Shown here one piece after another: positions 1 to 12,779 of a stretch of 64,000 bases of DNA (within the stretch, counting starts at the first letter, position 1; each line of letters opens with the position of its first letter). The notes under the pieces were generated by a model. That model ran no database searches, was not told the DNA's origin, and was given only the letters and a program-made list of their open reading frames with translations. The position numbers were made by a program, and so were the translations under genes. Location: the NCBI RefSeq assembly GCF_028583425.1, contig NC_072793.1, positions 104,083,689 through 104,147,688 on the forward strand, in the 5' to 3' direction. This DNA is from Eublepharis macularius. Taxonomy: Eukaryota; Chordata; Lepidosauria; Squamata; Eublepharidae.

Positions 1-294
1 ATCACTCAAATTATGCTAGTTGTTTTGCTAACAGGCAGTAACACTTTGATTATCAAAAAGAAAAAAAATACTTGTCTCTCTCTTGGCGGTAATATTTCTA
101 AAATTCTAGATCTGAATTTAGGTGAAGCTATATAGATTGAGGCAGGTTCAGTTCGCCACAGCTGCCATGTTCTGTGAGGAAATACTGGGGTCAGTTGTTC
201 TTGTCCAGAAACTGGGTAGGATTTCTTCTTTAGAAGAGCATGGTTGAAAGTTCTGCCCATGTGCTAATATGGTTAACTGATATTTCTTCTACAG

Positions 295-1361
295 CTAGCA
301 AATTCCCTAATCGGGCAAGCAGCATTGTGTTTCAATCTCCTGGCTTCACTGATGGTATTATAGACGATACTGAATTGCCAGAGGAAGTATTGGGGAAAAA
401 GAGCATAGAAGTAATTGAAGATGCTGAGGAATTATCTGAAGATGAGGAGGATGAAGTGGAAAGTGAAGAGGTAAACATGTAAGCTTTAAGAGATAAATGT
501 GATGTTTGTATCACGTTCAGCTAAAACCAGTTGAGTGTAACATGAGAATTACTCAACGTGTGTATTAAAAAAACTCAAGTGTACACTGTACATAATCACT
601 GTAACTGTGAATAGTGCTATGGTGGGCAACCAAGTCACAATCTTTTAGCCTCTTCCCATCTGTAAACTGGAGGCCTTACAGAGGTCCCCAACCTTTTTGA
701 GTCATTTGGAATTCTAACTCATTGTGGTGGACACAGCCACAAAATGGCTGTTACAGCTTACCTTCAGTCAGACAGTAAAGATCCTTGTGCTGTGGAAGCA
801 GATTCTGCCAAAGCAATGTTTTTTAAATTTGCACAGTCAATCTAATTTCCTATGGCCAGTCAGAAGCCATGCTTGGCAAAGGCCCCACCCACTTTCTAAA
901 AACACTTGGCTGGCACCAGGAAAGTTGTTGACATGTACAATGGCACCCATAGGTACCATGTTGGAGACCCCTGCCTTAGTAATTAAGTGCAGGCTGTTTG
1001 TAAGAATAATTCTAAATAATACCTGTTTTGGCTTGTTTATTCTCTCCACATCAACATTCTCTCCAGAATACAATCCAGCATACAATGCTGGATTGTATTC
1101 TTTTATCACTTTATTTCAGGAAAGCAACAGACTGGTGAGCACTGAAACAATCTCTGAAGAGCTGGCAGCAGAGAATGCAAAATGTGGAAAGTTGCCTACA
1201 GGTACATGTTAAAGCTAATGCTCATAAAACTAATTCCACATTGTTATCCCGAACAACCTATTGATTTCAGTCTCTCTCTTTTATCTTCTAAAGGTAAACA
1301 ACACAACATAAAAGCTAGTGACCTGGATGATGCATATGACTTCAATACAGATTACATATAA
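295..1361 (+). CDS. GNL3: Nucleostemin, C-terminal three exons (partial)
   Basis: Nucleostemin is a nucleolar GTP-binding protein of the circularly permuted YlqF/YawG family, linked to pre-rRNA processing and stem-cell proliferation. Only the 3' end is present. Coding exons are 295-470, 1120-1201 and 1294-1361, with acceptors after ctacag, tttcag and ctaaag and donors gtaaac and gtacat. Phases join cleanly (2 bases + 58 codons; 27 codons + 1; 2 bases to TAA). The first exon encodes the acidic tail (EDAEELSEDEEDEVESEE) typical of the GNL3 C-terminal region, and the protein ends in DDAYDFNTDYI, close to the family's usual ending. The GTPase domain lies left of the window. GLT8D1 follows tail to tail, as in other amniotes. 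The call rests on the recognised C-terminal motif plus synteny, and the overall length cannot be judged from here. Confidence 0.88.
679..973. mobile_element. Short hAT-like terminal-inverted-repeat element in a GNL3 intron
   Basis: The ends are imperfect inverted repeats: cagaggtccccaac on the left and gttggagacccctg on the right, the pattern of hAT/Charlie-type non-autonomous elements. A 5-bp direct repeat, cctta, flanks both ends (674-678 and 974-978). hAT elements usually make 8-bp target duplications, so the flank fits only partly. No coding potential. Confidence 0.55.
1065..1101. repeat. Perfect 17-bp hairpin just upstream of a GNL3 splice acceptor
   Basis: The arms 1065-1081 and 1085-1101 are exact reverse complements separated by the 3-nt loop aca. 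The hairpin ends 18 bases before the first base of the GNL3 exon at 1120, so it lies in the branch point/polypyrimidine region of that intron. Confidence 0.85.
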
Positions 1362-2459
1362 GAAGACCATGCATTTTTTCAGTGTTCCAGTTTTCTAGAA
1401 TCAGCATTTTGAACTCTATAGGCATTCCTGTGGATTGTGCTTGCAAAAGCAATGCTGGTTCTGTGTGCATATTGTATAGAGTATTACATTTTTATTTAGA
1501 GAAGATTGTGTTGTTCAGAGATTGCTGATCAAGTCAGCCTAAACTAAACTCTGGTAATGCTTGCTAAGTTTCCTGCAGCAGCGAGACATGTTGTACTATG
1601 AAAGATGCCCAGAGGCCTGCGATTCATTAATTCAGTTTCTCAACAGAAAACTTATATTTTCTGAGTTTGAATCATAAACAGTGAAAGAAGTTCTTAAGGG
1701 AATGCAGTGCTACAATTCCTATGTATTTGCACCAAAGGGATAATCTTTGAACAGGCCAGCAGGAAAATGTTCAGGGAAGTCCATGGACAAAAAGATAGCA
1801 GGGCCAGAGTGAGATAATAAATGTGTGACTATTCACAGAACAAATGACCAAATGCAAATATATTTTTCCACATAAAATTCATAGTGAGTTTTTGAGCAGT
1901 TGTTTACACAGTTCTACAAAGCATTCTTTTAAGGTTGATGGGTAAAAAGCAACCAATTTTTAAAAATTAATTACAAAATACCTAATTCTGGTAAATCCAA
2001 ACAGAATTCACCATTACATTTAAATGTAACATAGCTGGGGAGATTTGAAGGAATCTTCAAGCAACACAAGGTGTCCAGAACAAAGCTTATATTCACAGGT
2101 TAAGTTTTAAAAAAGTGGTAGCAGCTGAAATACATTAAGCTGCAGTACAAGATGTGTAGCCATCAACCAGGGGTAGTAGTAGTGGGTCATTAGCGGGAGC
2201 AGTTTGTGTGGTCACGTGCATTTTATCCCTGAAGAGTTATTCATGAACAATTCATCTAGTTCCAAAATGGTAGTTCTTGGAGGTGCCATCTGCTTCACTA
2301 GAACAGCATCCATTATTTACAGAAAGCCAGCTCCCCTAATCATGTAGTTTCAAGTATTTTAGGGTTTCTCCATATGAATACAAAATGGTGACTGTAGTAT
2401 TGCTGATCTCACTTAGTGGGCTGGTAAATTTCCTGAGAATCCAAGTGTATCAAATCCAT
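1362..2459. other. Convergent 3' region of GNL3 and GLT8D1
   Basis: No further coding exon is visible here; it should hold the 3' UTRs of both genes. A + strand AATAAA at 1816-1821 is a candidate GNL3 poly(A) signal. A - strand AATAAA (1491-1496, read as tttatt on +) is a candidate for GLT8D1. If both are used, the two 3' UTRs overlap by about 330 bp. No clear interspersed repeat recognised. Confidence 0.4.
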
Positions 2460-5400
2460 TTATTTTGTTTCATAGATATCTGTGTGCCTCCGGATCAAGT
2501 TGAATTTGTTGGTAGGGTCAGGAATGTACCATTTTTCCCAAACTTCTGCATAGGATGTTGTCCTTCCCCAGGGTTTGAAATGTCCATTCCAGTGGAGTAG
2601 TTTGGCAGCTTTGACAAATTGGGGCGAGTATCTTTTACCAGCACTAGAACCTTTAGAATGAATAACAATCATCAGTTAATTTCAATTTCCACCTCTCCAA
2701 GAATTCATGATACTGAGAATAGCAAATAACAGGGATTTTTAAAAGTCCATGGGTGAATCTGTATTTTGATTTGCTAACTTTTGCCAAAATAGTTTGCCAA
2801 GTTGGGCAGTTTGATTTTCTCACTACAGTCATGCTTCCTACTTTCTTCAGAATGGATGGGTAGAATGGACTAGCATGCAAACTCAAAAATACAAAAGCTG
2901 TCTTGCTTGATCAGATCTGAAACATTAGGTGTCAAGGAAGCTGACAAGCAGGTGTGATAGAGAATATCCATTGTTTGCCCCTAGCACCTAGTTGTCAGAG
3001 TATATTTAATCTGCATATAAAAATAAGAAAGAAGCCAAACTTCAGGGTAAAAACTTCAGCAGATGAAAGAATAAAGCATAGGATCTAGTGTAGCCTCCAC
3101 TGAGGTATATCTAGGGTTTTTTTCCCCTATGCCTTCTGATAGCTTAAAGTAAAAAGCTGCACAAGAGCTTAAAGTACACATCCTTTGAAAGTAAGATCTA
3201 GCTCACATAATTGATCAGAGACGGAACTCCCACAAAGTGAGAGTGGGTTGGACTAGATGACTCTAGAGGTACCTTCCAACCCTATAAGCGTAAGATGTAT
3301 CAGCACCCCTGCCACTCATTCTAATGACCTTTGATCAAATCATTTTATTTCCAGACTGATTGTAATGGGTTTTGTATACAGCAACACTGATCAGAAATGA
3401 AAAAATCAGTGCTTGGTCTTGCAGTAGCTTTTATGCAAATGTAACTATGTTAAATAAAACTTCTTCCTGCATGACAGGATCCAACCCCATAGCTTAATTG
3501 CAAGATCTTTGAAATAGTAGTAAAGAGAAGTGGGGGAGGAAGGAGTACAAAACCAACAATTTCAGTGGCAAATGCTTTTCTCATGTACTTACCCAGATGG
3601 CGCACATTCCACATAGGATCAATGTTTGAATGCCTCTTGTAAAATACAATGAGCAGAGGGGGTGTAGTGATGCTGCCTGCAGGAGTCCTACTGTATATCT
3701 CTTCTCTAGGCAAAGAAAATTAACCTAGTTGAAGATACAACTGATTCTAGAGAAGAAGTGGAAGGTACTTTTCTCAACCAACCTCTGGCCAAACTAAGAA
3801 CTAGTATAATAGCATAGAAACTGTGAGTGAGCTATGAACGAGCCTTGCCTTTGGCACAATCTTAGAAAGCCTTTGATAAGCCGTATTCCCTCAGCCTCAG
3901 CATCGCCCCCCTCCCCTGCAATACTGGAGATACCAACAGCTTTGTTTTTGTAGGGTGTTTGTAAAAGCTTAAAGTATAGCAGGACCGAGAGTGGACAAGT
4001 TAAAACAGTAATGGAGTATTTACAAGTGGGCTATCCATGAATTTGCACTTTGGTATTTCCAGTTTAAAGTATACTTGGAAAATGGTGTTTTACAATCCTG
4101 ATTATTCCCAGAAATATTTGGGAACAACTGTGGCCAGTTCTCTTATAGTCTACAGAAACATTGGCCTAGTTGCAGGCAGCGTCAGAGTATGATTTTTAGG
4201 AATGCGAGAACAGGCAGGAATGTGCCTTACTTCTGCTGCTGGCCGCAAAATTGATTCTGCTGGGATTCGTTCTTTTTGAATTGGGAGGCTTTTGGTCAAT
4301 GGTTGCTCTTGTATGTTTGGCTGAGGCTTCTTTGACCAGCAGAAAGCATTGTATGAAGGAGGCTTAGGTATTTTGGATACCCTTTTTAGGGGTTCATGTG
4401 CAGAAAGCAAGGAACACTGCTGTAGCTTAGCCCATCAGAACCAAGGTCATTAACAGCAGCCAGGCACTGGGTTCAGTCGGTGGGGGAACACCACAGAACA
4501 GAACTAAGTAGTGCCCAGCCACAAGCACAAGGTATTGCCTTGCTTCAGTTTGCTTCTATTGAGCTAAGTTGCAACAGTGTCAGTTTGGTTTGGGTGGAAT
4601 GCGTGTGATTCTGTGATTTGATGTTGGTCCCCTTACTTACTTTGTTGAAAATTAGGGGTTCTTTAGAGAACAGGCAGGAATAGGTCCCCCGCAAATGTGA
4701 TGGAGTTTGCTTACAAAATGACCCAATGTCCACTGCAAAAATGGTAGGAACTACTGTTTCTTTGCAGAGAAACAGCAAAGGACAGCTAATCTTGAGTTAC
4801 TGAATTAAACCAAATTAATTTGTTGACCTGAATGTAGAATACCAAATATGATTTGGTATTCTCCAAAATGTTGCTGAATTAGCAAAAATTTGTATCCCCC
4901 CCCCCCAATTCCAGACCTGATATGCACATCCCTAGTTCTACAGCCTCAGGTTAGCAAACTTGAGTTCAAGTACTCCTGTCAGTAGTTGTGAGGGAATGAC
5001 TGCCCAAGGCTGTAGATGAGAAGCCTTTAATCATTGTGCTTTTCGGAGTATTCCAGCAGGTATACTCCACCTATGAGTGTGTCCAAGGAAATACTTACTA
5101 GTTCTAACTAAATCTCTTAGCCACTATGGTAAACTAGGGAATAAGACTTAACTAAGGCATAAGAGGGAGAGAACAAGTAAACTTAATACTGAAAACTGCT
5201 TAGAGTCAAAGTAATATGGGAGCAGCAACATTCACTAAATTGATTATAAACTCTGTCTAAATCAAAGATGATTGCGTTACTTTTTCCCCCTTCTTTTTAC
5301 AATACAGTAACCTGAGCCCCACCCAACAACCTATGAAATTCAATTCTGGATGCACTTACGCCACATTAAGTGCCATCCATTTTTCCAGTTGCTTGGTGAC

Positions 5401-8400
5401 ATTCTGTAACTTCCATTCTGTTAGATTAGCAACAAAGACACCTGGATTGAAAGAGCATGTGCTTGCTTTCATGGCCAGCTTCCGAATGGCTTCTTTTTTA
5501 TAATCAAGAAATCCAATGTAATTATACTGAAAATAAACAGAAACTGGATCTTCAGCACAAAGAACATCAGTTACTGGTGAACAGAAGGGGAATGAAGCAT
5601 TACTTCCAATCTTAAGGTAGAAATGAGCCTCCCCACGACATGCTGAACAAAACCCAGGTTATGGTACCTTAACTGTGTTAAGGTTCTGTGACCTTGGCAT
5701 GCATCTTGCATGAGTTTACTGTCCCAAGATGATTAGGGTCCTGATTGCTATGTGGTGGACCTTTAAAGTATGCCAAAATATCACTTAAGATTCCAATCCA
5801 ATCAAAATCCTAAACACTACAAAACGAGTGCCTACCTTCATTTAATGTTTTTGAAAACCAAAGGCAAGAAGTACCCTTGTAAAAGTGTGAAGTAACAAAT
5901 ATAACCACAAAAGTAGAGGCAACTCGTAAGACAGTGGGCCTGTATCATTCACAATTTCTTTTAAAGCCGTGCACACCTGGTTTCCTGCTCCACGGACTGC
6001 AAACTTGTTTGTGGTAGAGTCACACTCATCTGAGAATGCAGCTGCATGACCATGTTGCAGTTTAGTGTTGTAAAGTTCAAGGATATCATCTGAAAAGAAA
6101 TCCACGTCAATAAAAACAAATTGCAAAAGCAAACTAGACTTCCCTCCATTCTACTAAATGTTAATAACAAAAATCAGTAGTGCTGTTTAGTGATTAGAAT
6201 GTCAAAACAGGAATGAGATTCAGATTGCCACACAGCCATGAAGGTGATGGCATGACCTTTAGCCAAATACACTTCACAGCATTGTTGTGTGGATAAAACG
6301 GAAGAGGGACAAACCATGAGCTCCTTACAATAGATATAGATGTATCTCTATATTTGAGTGTAATCTTTTTCGTACAAATGAAGTTCATTGCAACTAGAAA
6401 ATAATTCATTACCTAAAGTGCCTATCAAATTCATTCTACCATGCTCTAAAGCAGTCTTATCTCAGTCTCTACAAGCTGTGAGTCTGACCCTTGTAAGACT
6501 AATACTGTACACTTAGAAGCTATTAATACATAATACAAAATCTGGATTTGGTCCTACACTTTTTAAAAAACAGTTTTAGTTTTTTGAAAGCTCTTTCCAC
6601 ACACCACTATGAAAAATGTTTATTTCTTTAAAAAGCATTTCTCAAACATCTCATGCAACATCCCTGGTGGTAGTTTTGCTACAATTATATACTATCTAGA
6701 TTAGATGGTACAAGTAGGATTAAGGGGTGGGGGGAGTAGTAATGATTACAGGAGGCATTATACCTTTCGGAGTATGATTATTATTTTTTTAGACAAGCTC
6801 CTGGATGAAACTGATTCAAGAAAAATAATTCCTTTGACATAAGTTTCATATAAAAAGAAAAGTTCCCATACCTTGCACAATCACATCATCATCCAAATAA
6901 ATAGCCTTTTCTGCATTAGGGACCCAATTAGGCATATAGAATCTTGCAAAGGTTAGCTAGTTGGAAGCAACCAAAACAAAAGACATGTTCCTTTAGCCAA
7001 CTTTTTTTGCACTATGCTTTCCAATGTCCAGAAGTTCAATTGGAAATTATTCCCATTCAAATCAGTGCTACTAAATTAAAAAACAGGCCAGGATCAAACT
7101 AGTTCCATAATACTGTATGGGAATATGCCATTTGTAAGAAAACAGAAAACATCTCACTAGTTAGCACTTAGTGTATCAAACATTAGTTCCCCAACATCTC
7201 TTGATTGTATCTGCTACCCATCACTAAGGTTAAATATTGAAACAATTATTTCTGGAACTTCCCAATGCTTTTACCAGAATTATCCCATATTAAGCAAATA
7301 TGTTTCAAGAGCTGTGACCAGATTGGTAATTACAAATCAGATTTCCCCCCCCAAACACCTCATACTTATATTCACTCATGATTTATCAACAGTTATCCTG
7401 CATATTGTACTTTCTGGTTTTTCAAACTAATAATTTTAAGTGTGCTTCTTTAAATGCTTGGTGAGGTACAGATAAAGAATGGGGGTGAAAGAGGGGTGAG
7501 TGAGATGATTGGTTGATGACTGAGAGTGTGGGCAGAGCAAACTGCAGTTTTTAGTTACTGAGAGAGAGAGAGAGGGCTTTCTGGTTAAGACAGGCAAGTT
7601 GTGTGCAGCCTGAGAGTGTCTCTGTATTTCTGAGAGAACATTCTATTTAAAACAGGCAAACTGTGTGTGCGCCACAGAGTTTATATTTGGAATATAATTC
7701 CTGATGGCAGCAATCTACCCAGAGGGTGTAAGAAGAGGGTTAAAGGCAAAATCTAACTGATAAATAGAGAGGATCGTAACACTAACGTTATTGAATTCCC
7801 ACTCACAGGTTTTATGGAGTCTGGTATTTCTGAGTCAGTCCTCACTTTTCCATCCAACAAGTGGGGGTCAAAATCCAAAATTCGGTATTTCACATTTTCC
7901 AGACTCGTTTTACTAAGCCATAATCTGCACAAAGGAGAGAGCAACAGAAACACACGCAGTTTTTTAAAAAAATAGGATAATTTTCTTCTTAAATGTGTAC
8001 AGGACATCTAGTGAACTGAATATCCAATTCTGATGTGCCACAGCCTGCTCTGCCTAATATTTATACACCTCTTAGCAGCCCCCACCCCCAACTGTGAAAT
8101 GGGAATTTAAATGCGCTACTTTTTCTGAGATTCCTCCTTCTGCTACTAGAAGATGTAGAGAGAAATCTTAAGCAGATCTACTCAGAACTCTACTCAAGTG
8201 CTGCTAGTCTGGGTTCAGCGCAAGGCTAGTGAATTGCCAATGGAAAGCATGTGGATTTTTGCACATTCCTCCCATCAGTCCCTTTACAAGCTGCAGTGAG
8301 GAGAAGGAAATCAGTGTTTTGCTCTCAGTTCTTGGACACAAGCTGAGGATATTAACAAAAACTGGGTGTAAAGATAACCAAACTAGCTAGGTATAGCATG

Positions 8401-11042
8401 AGTGCAAGATGGATTCAAATTTAAAACACTCCAATCACCCTCTGTTGCTTCAGATTTTATTTCACAAGTAAAAAGAACTAGATTCATTATGGAAGGATCT
8501 ATTTACAGTAAGTTTGTTAGAGACATAAGGCCAAAAGAAGGAGTCCACATTTCTAAAACAAAAGTACCAATTAAGTGAACGAGTAGTTATATTTTTGCAG
8601 ATTTAACTATCAGACAAGCCAGTGGAGAGCAAAACGCATGCATTGCTCAGGTCTGTATTTTCCAACAGTTATACGATCCTCTGATTCAAGATAAAACAAG
8701 TTTTTTTTAAAAAAGGCTCTACCGAGTGGATTAACAAGGTTTTTTTACATACATTTTTTGTTTTGAAATACCTATCATTGGGGTTACAGCTGTGTAGTGA
8801 TGTGTCACTCAGGCTTTACAACAATAAAGTTAGTAAAAATTAAATCCGAAAAAATCTGAAGTCTCATTTATTTTATTACATTTTATCTCACCATTCTTCC
8901 AACCAGGGCAGGGCAATACACATAGTTATCCTATCTTAATTTTCACAAGAGTTGTGTGGATAAATTAAGGTTGAAAGATGCTACCCTCTACCCATACTAT
9001 CCAGTAAGCTTCCTACCTGAACAGAGATTTGAATTAAGGTTCCCCTCATCCAACACTGGCATATGCTATGATTCAATACATTTCTTCTTGATGTGACAGC
9101 AGGATTGAGAGAGAGAAAGGAATACGTCTTTCTACTCTACTGAACCTGAAAAGCAAGTCTTAGTTTACTAAAAGTAGCCAAGTTTAGCAACATTTTGTGA
9201 GTATGCTTTACCTCAAGTGGTCCACTGTATCATTCAGAGTGACAATATGGAACGCCACATTGGACTTGGTGTTTTGGTGAATGCTGTTCACAGTTGCAAT
9301 TACACCCCCAAGCCTATCATCAGAGGCTGTAATGACCACAGGAATTTCTTTGTCATTTTGGTCATCTGTCAACCTTTGAGGAACCTCAGGAATAAAATCT
9401 ATTGGCTGGAGTCCTAATGGACTTGAATCTGTAGGACACAGCATGGCATGTTATCAGTTATACCAAAAGCATTATTGGCATGATCCAGTCAACATCAAAT
9501 GCTTTAAAGTCCTGTTGATTTCAACAAAAAATTCTTAACTCTGCTGTTGAAATTGGTAAGATTTCAAATTGTTTTACTTTGACAGAAAGATGCCCTAGCT
9601 AACAGTTTACATAGTTCCTAAATGTCTCCAATTACTTCCATTAAGTTGCAAGATACCTTTTGATTCAAAGCAGGTGGCAACCTGGGAGACGAACTCAATT
9701 GTGGCACCAAAATCTGAAACTCGCTCCCCACAGAGATTGGCTTGTTCCCCGTGTTGCTGTCTTTCACCAATGGGTGGAGACTTTTTTGTTTCATTTGGCA
9801 TTCCCTCAGTGATCCCTCCTCCCTCCCCAATGTTTTAAGAATTGTTTTTATCTTTTATTATAAATAGTTTAATTACGTATTTGTGCAATACTTGTACTGA
9901 TTTTTAAAATGACTTCAATCTGTATGTTTTAATTTGTTAGCCATTTTGGTGGTCCAATTGGGCCAGGATAAAAATCTTGTAAATAAGTAAATAAATAATA
10001 GGAGTCTAGATATTTGAAAAATCAAGCGATGACAGACCCTAGTGGGATAATCAGATGAGAGTTTCTTACAGTCTAGATGACCCTTCAGAACTATGGATTG
10101 ATCAGAATGAAACATATATAATAACTATAATTTAAATGCTATAATGTACTTGTGCAGTAGCTAAGGTTTTTTTTAAGCCTGAAATTCCAATCACATTTCT
10201 AAACTCGGCTCAGCAAAGTTAAAAAGCTATCTGCACAAAGGACTGTTCCATTGCTAGCAATGCCTGGTGCCACAAAATGTAACATTCTTCCTTATGAGAA
10301 AAAGGAGGAGACAATTATTTGGTCCCATTGCAAAAGAAATAAAAGTATTTCCAGTGATGTATGGAAACAAACTTGGCATGTATAATCATATGATACTTTC
10401 TAATATGAGGTCATATCAATCTGCCTAACACAACTAGCTCTGACTGAAGTGGCTTTTCAAGGTATCAGCAGAAGCAGGTCTTGTCCAACATCTGCTGCCT
10501 GAGATTGCTTAACTGCAGATGCTGACAACTAAAACTTGGACCTTCTGCAGGCAAAGCAGGTACTCTACAACTTGAGTCACCCTCCTTTTAAGTGTATGGT
10601 CTTCCTGCCTTTGGTGAAAAAGGCCTACGGGGGGGGGGGGACTTAAACCAGCAGCTGCAGGGATAGAATTCAGATGGCCCACACACTCTGGTTATCTCCA
10701 CCACCCGAGGAAAAAACGTCAGAGTAAAACATGTTTCATACTGGAAGAAAACTGCTTCAGTTTGTAAAAATAACATAATGGTAAGTCTAACATCCATTGT
10801 TTCCAAAATGTAAATATAAAATAAAGGCAACTGTACCTGACAATTCCCTTTTCAAGAGGTCACTGAGACCTAGTATATTGTGATGCAGCACTAACAAAAA
10901 TATAACAACAGCAAGGACCAGGATGAAAATGTTTACTGAAATGGAAGAAAGAGAAAGTCAGGAAAATAACTATCAGGCTACTCTTGTACATTTAAAAAAA
11001 AACTTATTTGGTCATAAAAAAAATACCTTTTCTGTATGTCAT
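2460..11042 (-). CDS. GLT8D1: Glycosyltransferase 8 domain-containing protein 1
   Basis: A GT8-family, type II membrane glycosyltransferase of the secretory pathway; its natural acceptor is not settled. Nine coding exons in transcript order: 11042-11027, 10935-10837, 9428-9212, 7924-7807, 6956-6872, 6089-5977, 5526-5360, 3705-3593 and 2650-2460. They total 1119 nt and 372 codons plus TAA; human is 371 aa. All junctions have GT/AG and matching phase. The first exon holds only MTYRK plus one base. Exon 2 supplies the signal anchor (VNIFILVLAVVIFLLVL, about residues 6-22). The metal-binding DxD motif is DDD at 172-174, preceded by AIYL; GAGNQ ends exon 6; the C-terminal part contains LLHWNGHFKPWG and WEKWYIPDP. 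The exon 7/8 junction reads LNVAEE, one alanine more than I recall for human. The gene is tail to tail with GNL3 and head to head with SPCS1. A 5' UTR exon probably lies near 18.6-19 kb. Confidence 0.95.
3212..3293 (+). mobile_element. CR1 LINE 3' end fragment
   Basis: Carries the characteristic CR1 3' terminus: ggttggactagatgac, then a slightly diverged ccttccaaccctat. The same sequence ends the much longer CR1 copy at 60.5 kb. Lies in the last GLT8D1 intron. Confidence 0.7.
4387..4936 (-). mobile_element. Member of a non-autonomous repeat family ending in agggRtgtgca
   Basis: The right end reads gcacatccct, the reverse complement of the family terminus. The interior (about 4530-4710) matches, in reverse complement, the interior of the copy at 31.8-32.0 kb, for example the tracts around cttgcttcagtttgct and ggaataggtccc. 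The third copy is at 36.1-36.9 kb. The left boundary is a guess based on a weak terminus at 4387. Contains a 13-base C run near 4900. Confidence 0.5.
7450..7745. repeat. Low-complexity unclassified intronic stretch
   Basis: Rich in gagtgtg and gagaga tracts, including a run of (ga) repeats at 7559-7575. It lies just beyond the donor of GLT8D1 exon 4, in that intron. No coding potential and no repeat family I can name. Confidence 0.3.
8868..9072 (-). mobile_element. Diverged CORE/MIR-like SINE
   Basis: On the - strand the order of landmarks matches the better copies at 40.4 and 57.9 kb: a gtgttggatgagg-type 5' part, aattcaaatct in place of B box GGTTCGAATCC, gaagcttactgg, then a tail ending in ataaaataaat. 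Old and degraded. Confidence 0.5.
9560..9995 (+). mobile_element. L2-clade LINE 3' end fragment
   Basis: A degraded C-terminal RT-region reading (NSLPTEIGL-like) is followed by the L2-type 3' tail ccaattgggccaggataaaaat and (aaat)n, near 9945-9995. Sits in the GLT8D1 intron between coding exons 2 and 3. Confidence 0.6.
10440..10585 (-). mobile_element. tRNA-Ala-like SINE fragment
   Basis: The - strand starts ctcaagttgtagagtacctgc and continues through ctttgcctgcagaaggtcc. This matches a tRNA-Ala-like A box, anticodon stem and TPsiC region, as in lizard tRNA-SINEs. The body (gcagatgctgacaac...) and loss of a clean B box show it is a decayed SINE, not a tRNA gene. Confidence 0.6.
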
Positions 11043-11251
11043 TTCCTTCTTTTGTTCTGGATGAAAAGTGAAGCCTCTTTAAGAATCTGTAAGAAAGAAA
11101 TAAAGAACCACTTTGCAAGCATGCAAAATAGATAAACCATTATTGAAGATTCATATTCAAATATTAAACAGTGATATTGCATGTCCTCAAACAAGATTTT
11201 AAGTAAAATCTACCTACGATATAACCATGTCCACAATCATGTATGTATGTA

Positions 11252-11275
11252 TCACACACACACACACACACACAC
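11252..11275. repeat. (CA)n microsatellite
   Basis: About twelve uninterrupted CA units. Confidence 0.95.
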
Positions 11276-11328
11276 CTCTCTCACATATGGCAGAAAAACC
11301 TAACCTGCAGGCACAAAATAATCTAACT

Positions 11329-12200
11329 TTAAAGCAACAACAAAGCCTTTCCCTCAAAAAATAGTCTTACCCATTTTTGAAGTACAGAAAGCCTACTTAA
11401 AAAAGACTTTAAAAAAAATAGCCAGCATGGGAAACTTGCCCACCACACCTCCTCAGGGAAGGTGTTCCACAATGATGTAGCCACCACTGAGAAAGTACAG
11501 GCCTGCTCTGTGGCCAATATAAAATGTCTCAGAGGGAGGGTTCCTCTAGGAGGAGGCCCTACAGGGATCTGCAGTGATAAATACACCCATAATCAGAAGA
11601 AATTGTCCCTCAAATAAGGCTTTAAAGATTATGACCAGCACTTTGAATTGGACTTGGAAACACATTACTAACCAATGTAGTTGTTCTAAGAAGGAAGTAT
11701 ATACTATTTCTGCCCTCTAACAAGTGAATCACTCCATTTTGTGTCAGTTGAAGCTTCTGAGTCGTCTTCATGCACATTGCATTAGGTTTTGCCTCTAAAT
11801 CACAGCAGAATGGATAAGCTTAGCTGGATCTACACAACTCTGGAAGGGAGCCAGTTTCTGCATCAAATGCAGCTGTTAAGATACATCTTTGCCACGGCAT
11901 TCACCTGATCTTCTAAAAGAAGTGTTGGATCCAACAATACCCAAGGAGGCCAAACTTCATTCCAATGCCAATGGGAAATCTCTTCCAGATTCTCTGCTTT
12001 ACCAACCAGCATAACCTCCACATGGACCACAGCTGCCAGGCACTGGCCCAGCACAGAAACTGCCACTGCTACTGGCTTAGTCAAAGAAACATAGAAACAA
12101 GTATCAAAAGTACACTAATGACACAAGCTCCCAAGCTTAGGATGATCTCAAAGGTCTCATGCATAAATGAAACAACACAAGTGAAAGGATTGAACCCTGT
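11329..12200 (-). mobile_element. L2-clade LINE, 3' part of the ORF
   Basis: - strand translations give two typical L2 RT C-terminal blocks: LLDPTLLLEDQVNAVAK (about 11.89-11.94 kb), and later a VVATSLWNTFPEEV block (11.45-11.5 kb). The tract at 11.64-11.69 kb corresponds to the QLHWL region. Degraded. Confidence 0.75.
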
Positions 12201-12639
12201 GGAACCTACAGGACATACCCAATACTGCCCTTTGAAATTCAAGTCATCTTTGTCACAGCAATTACCTGATGGTAAACAAAATTGGCAGGAGAGAACTAGC
12301 CCATGCTACATTTCACACACCCAGCATCTCATTTAAACTGAATCCCAGCCATTACACCTGCAATGTTAGCATGTAAGAAGGCTGTAACTTGGGCAGGTGT
12401 TGTGCTGACATGTTAACATTGGAAATGTAGGTACTTTGCATATACAGTTGTTCAATTTAGGCTAACTGAAACAAGATGTTGTGTGCATTCAAGCGTTACA
12501 TGGTAACTTCTTTGAGCCCACCAGCATCACATTAAAATTGGGCCACACCTGTAGACTGGAATGCTAGGAAGACTGAAAAAAGAGCAGGCAATAAATAGAC
12601 ATGCATGTCCTGCCTAATACCAAGCTGTTTCTAAAGAGC

Positions 12640-12750
12640 AATCTTATTGGGGAGAGACCTACTTCTGCCTGAGACCTTGGACAGCTACTTCAGTCAAAGT
12701 AGATTGTATTAGGCAAATCGATGGTATGATCTGGTATAAGGAAGTATCTT
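12640..12750 (+). mobile_element. 3' tail of the tRNA-Ala-like SINE
   Basis: Contains the family's body and tail: ctgcctgagaccttggacag, then tcagtcaaagtagattgtat and gatctggtataagg. The same family occurs reversed at 10440-10585. Confidence 0.5.
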
Positions 12751-12779
12751 ATGATTATATGTACCAGTTTTGTTTCCAT

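Noticed and set aside
1-1293. Intronic box C/D snoRNAs, which GNL3 hosts in mammals
   Set aside because: No RTGATGA C box paired with a CTGA D box and terminal stem was seen in the intron parts present. The mammalian host introns probably lie left of the window.
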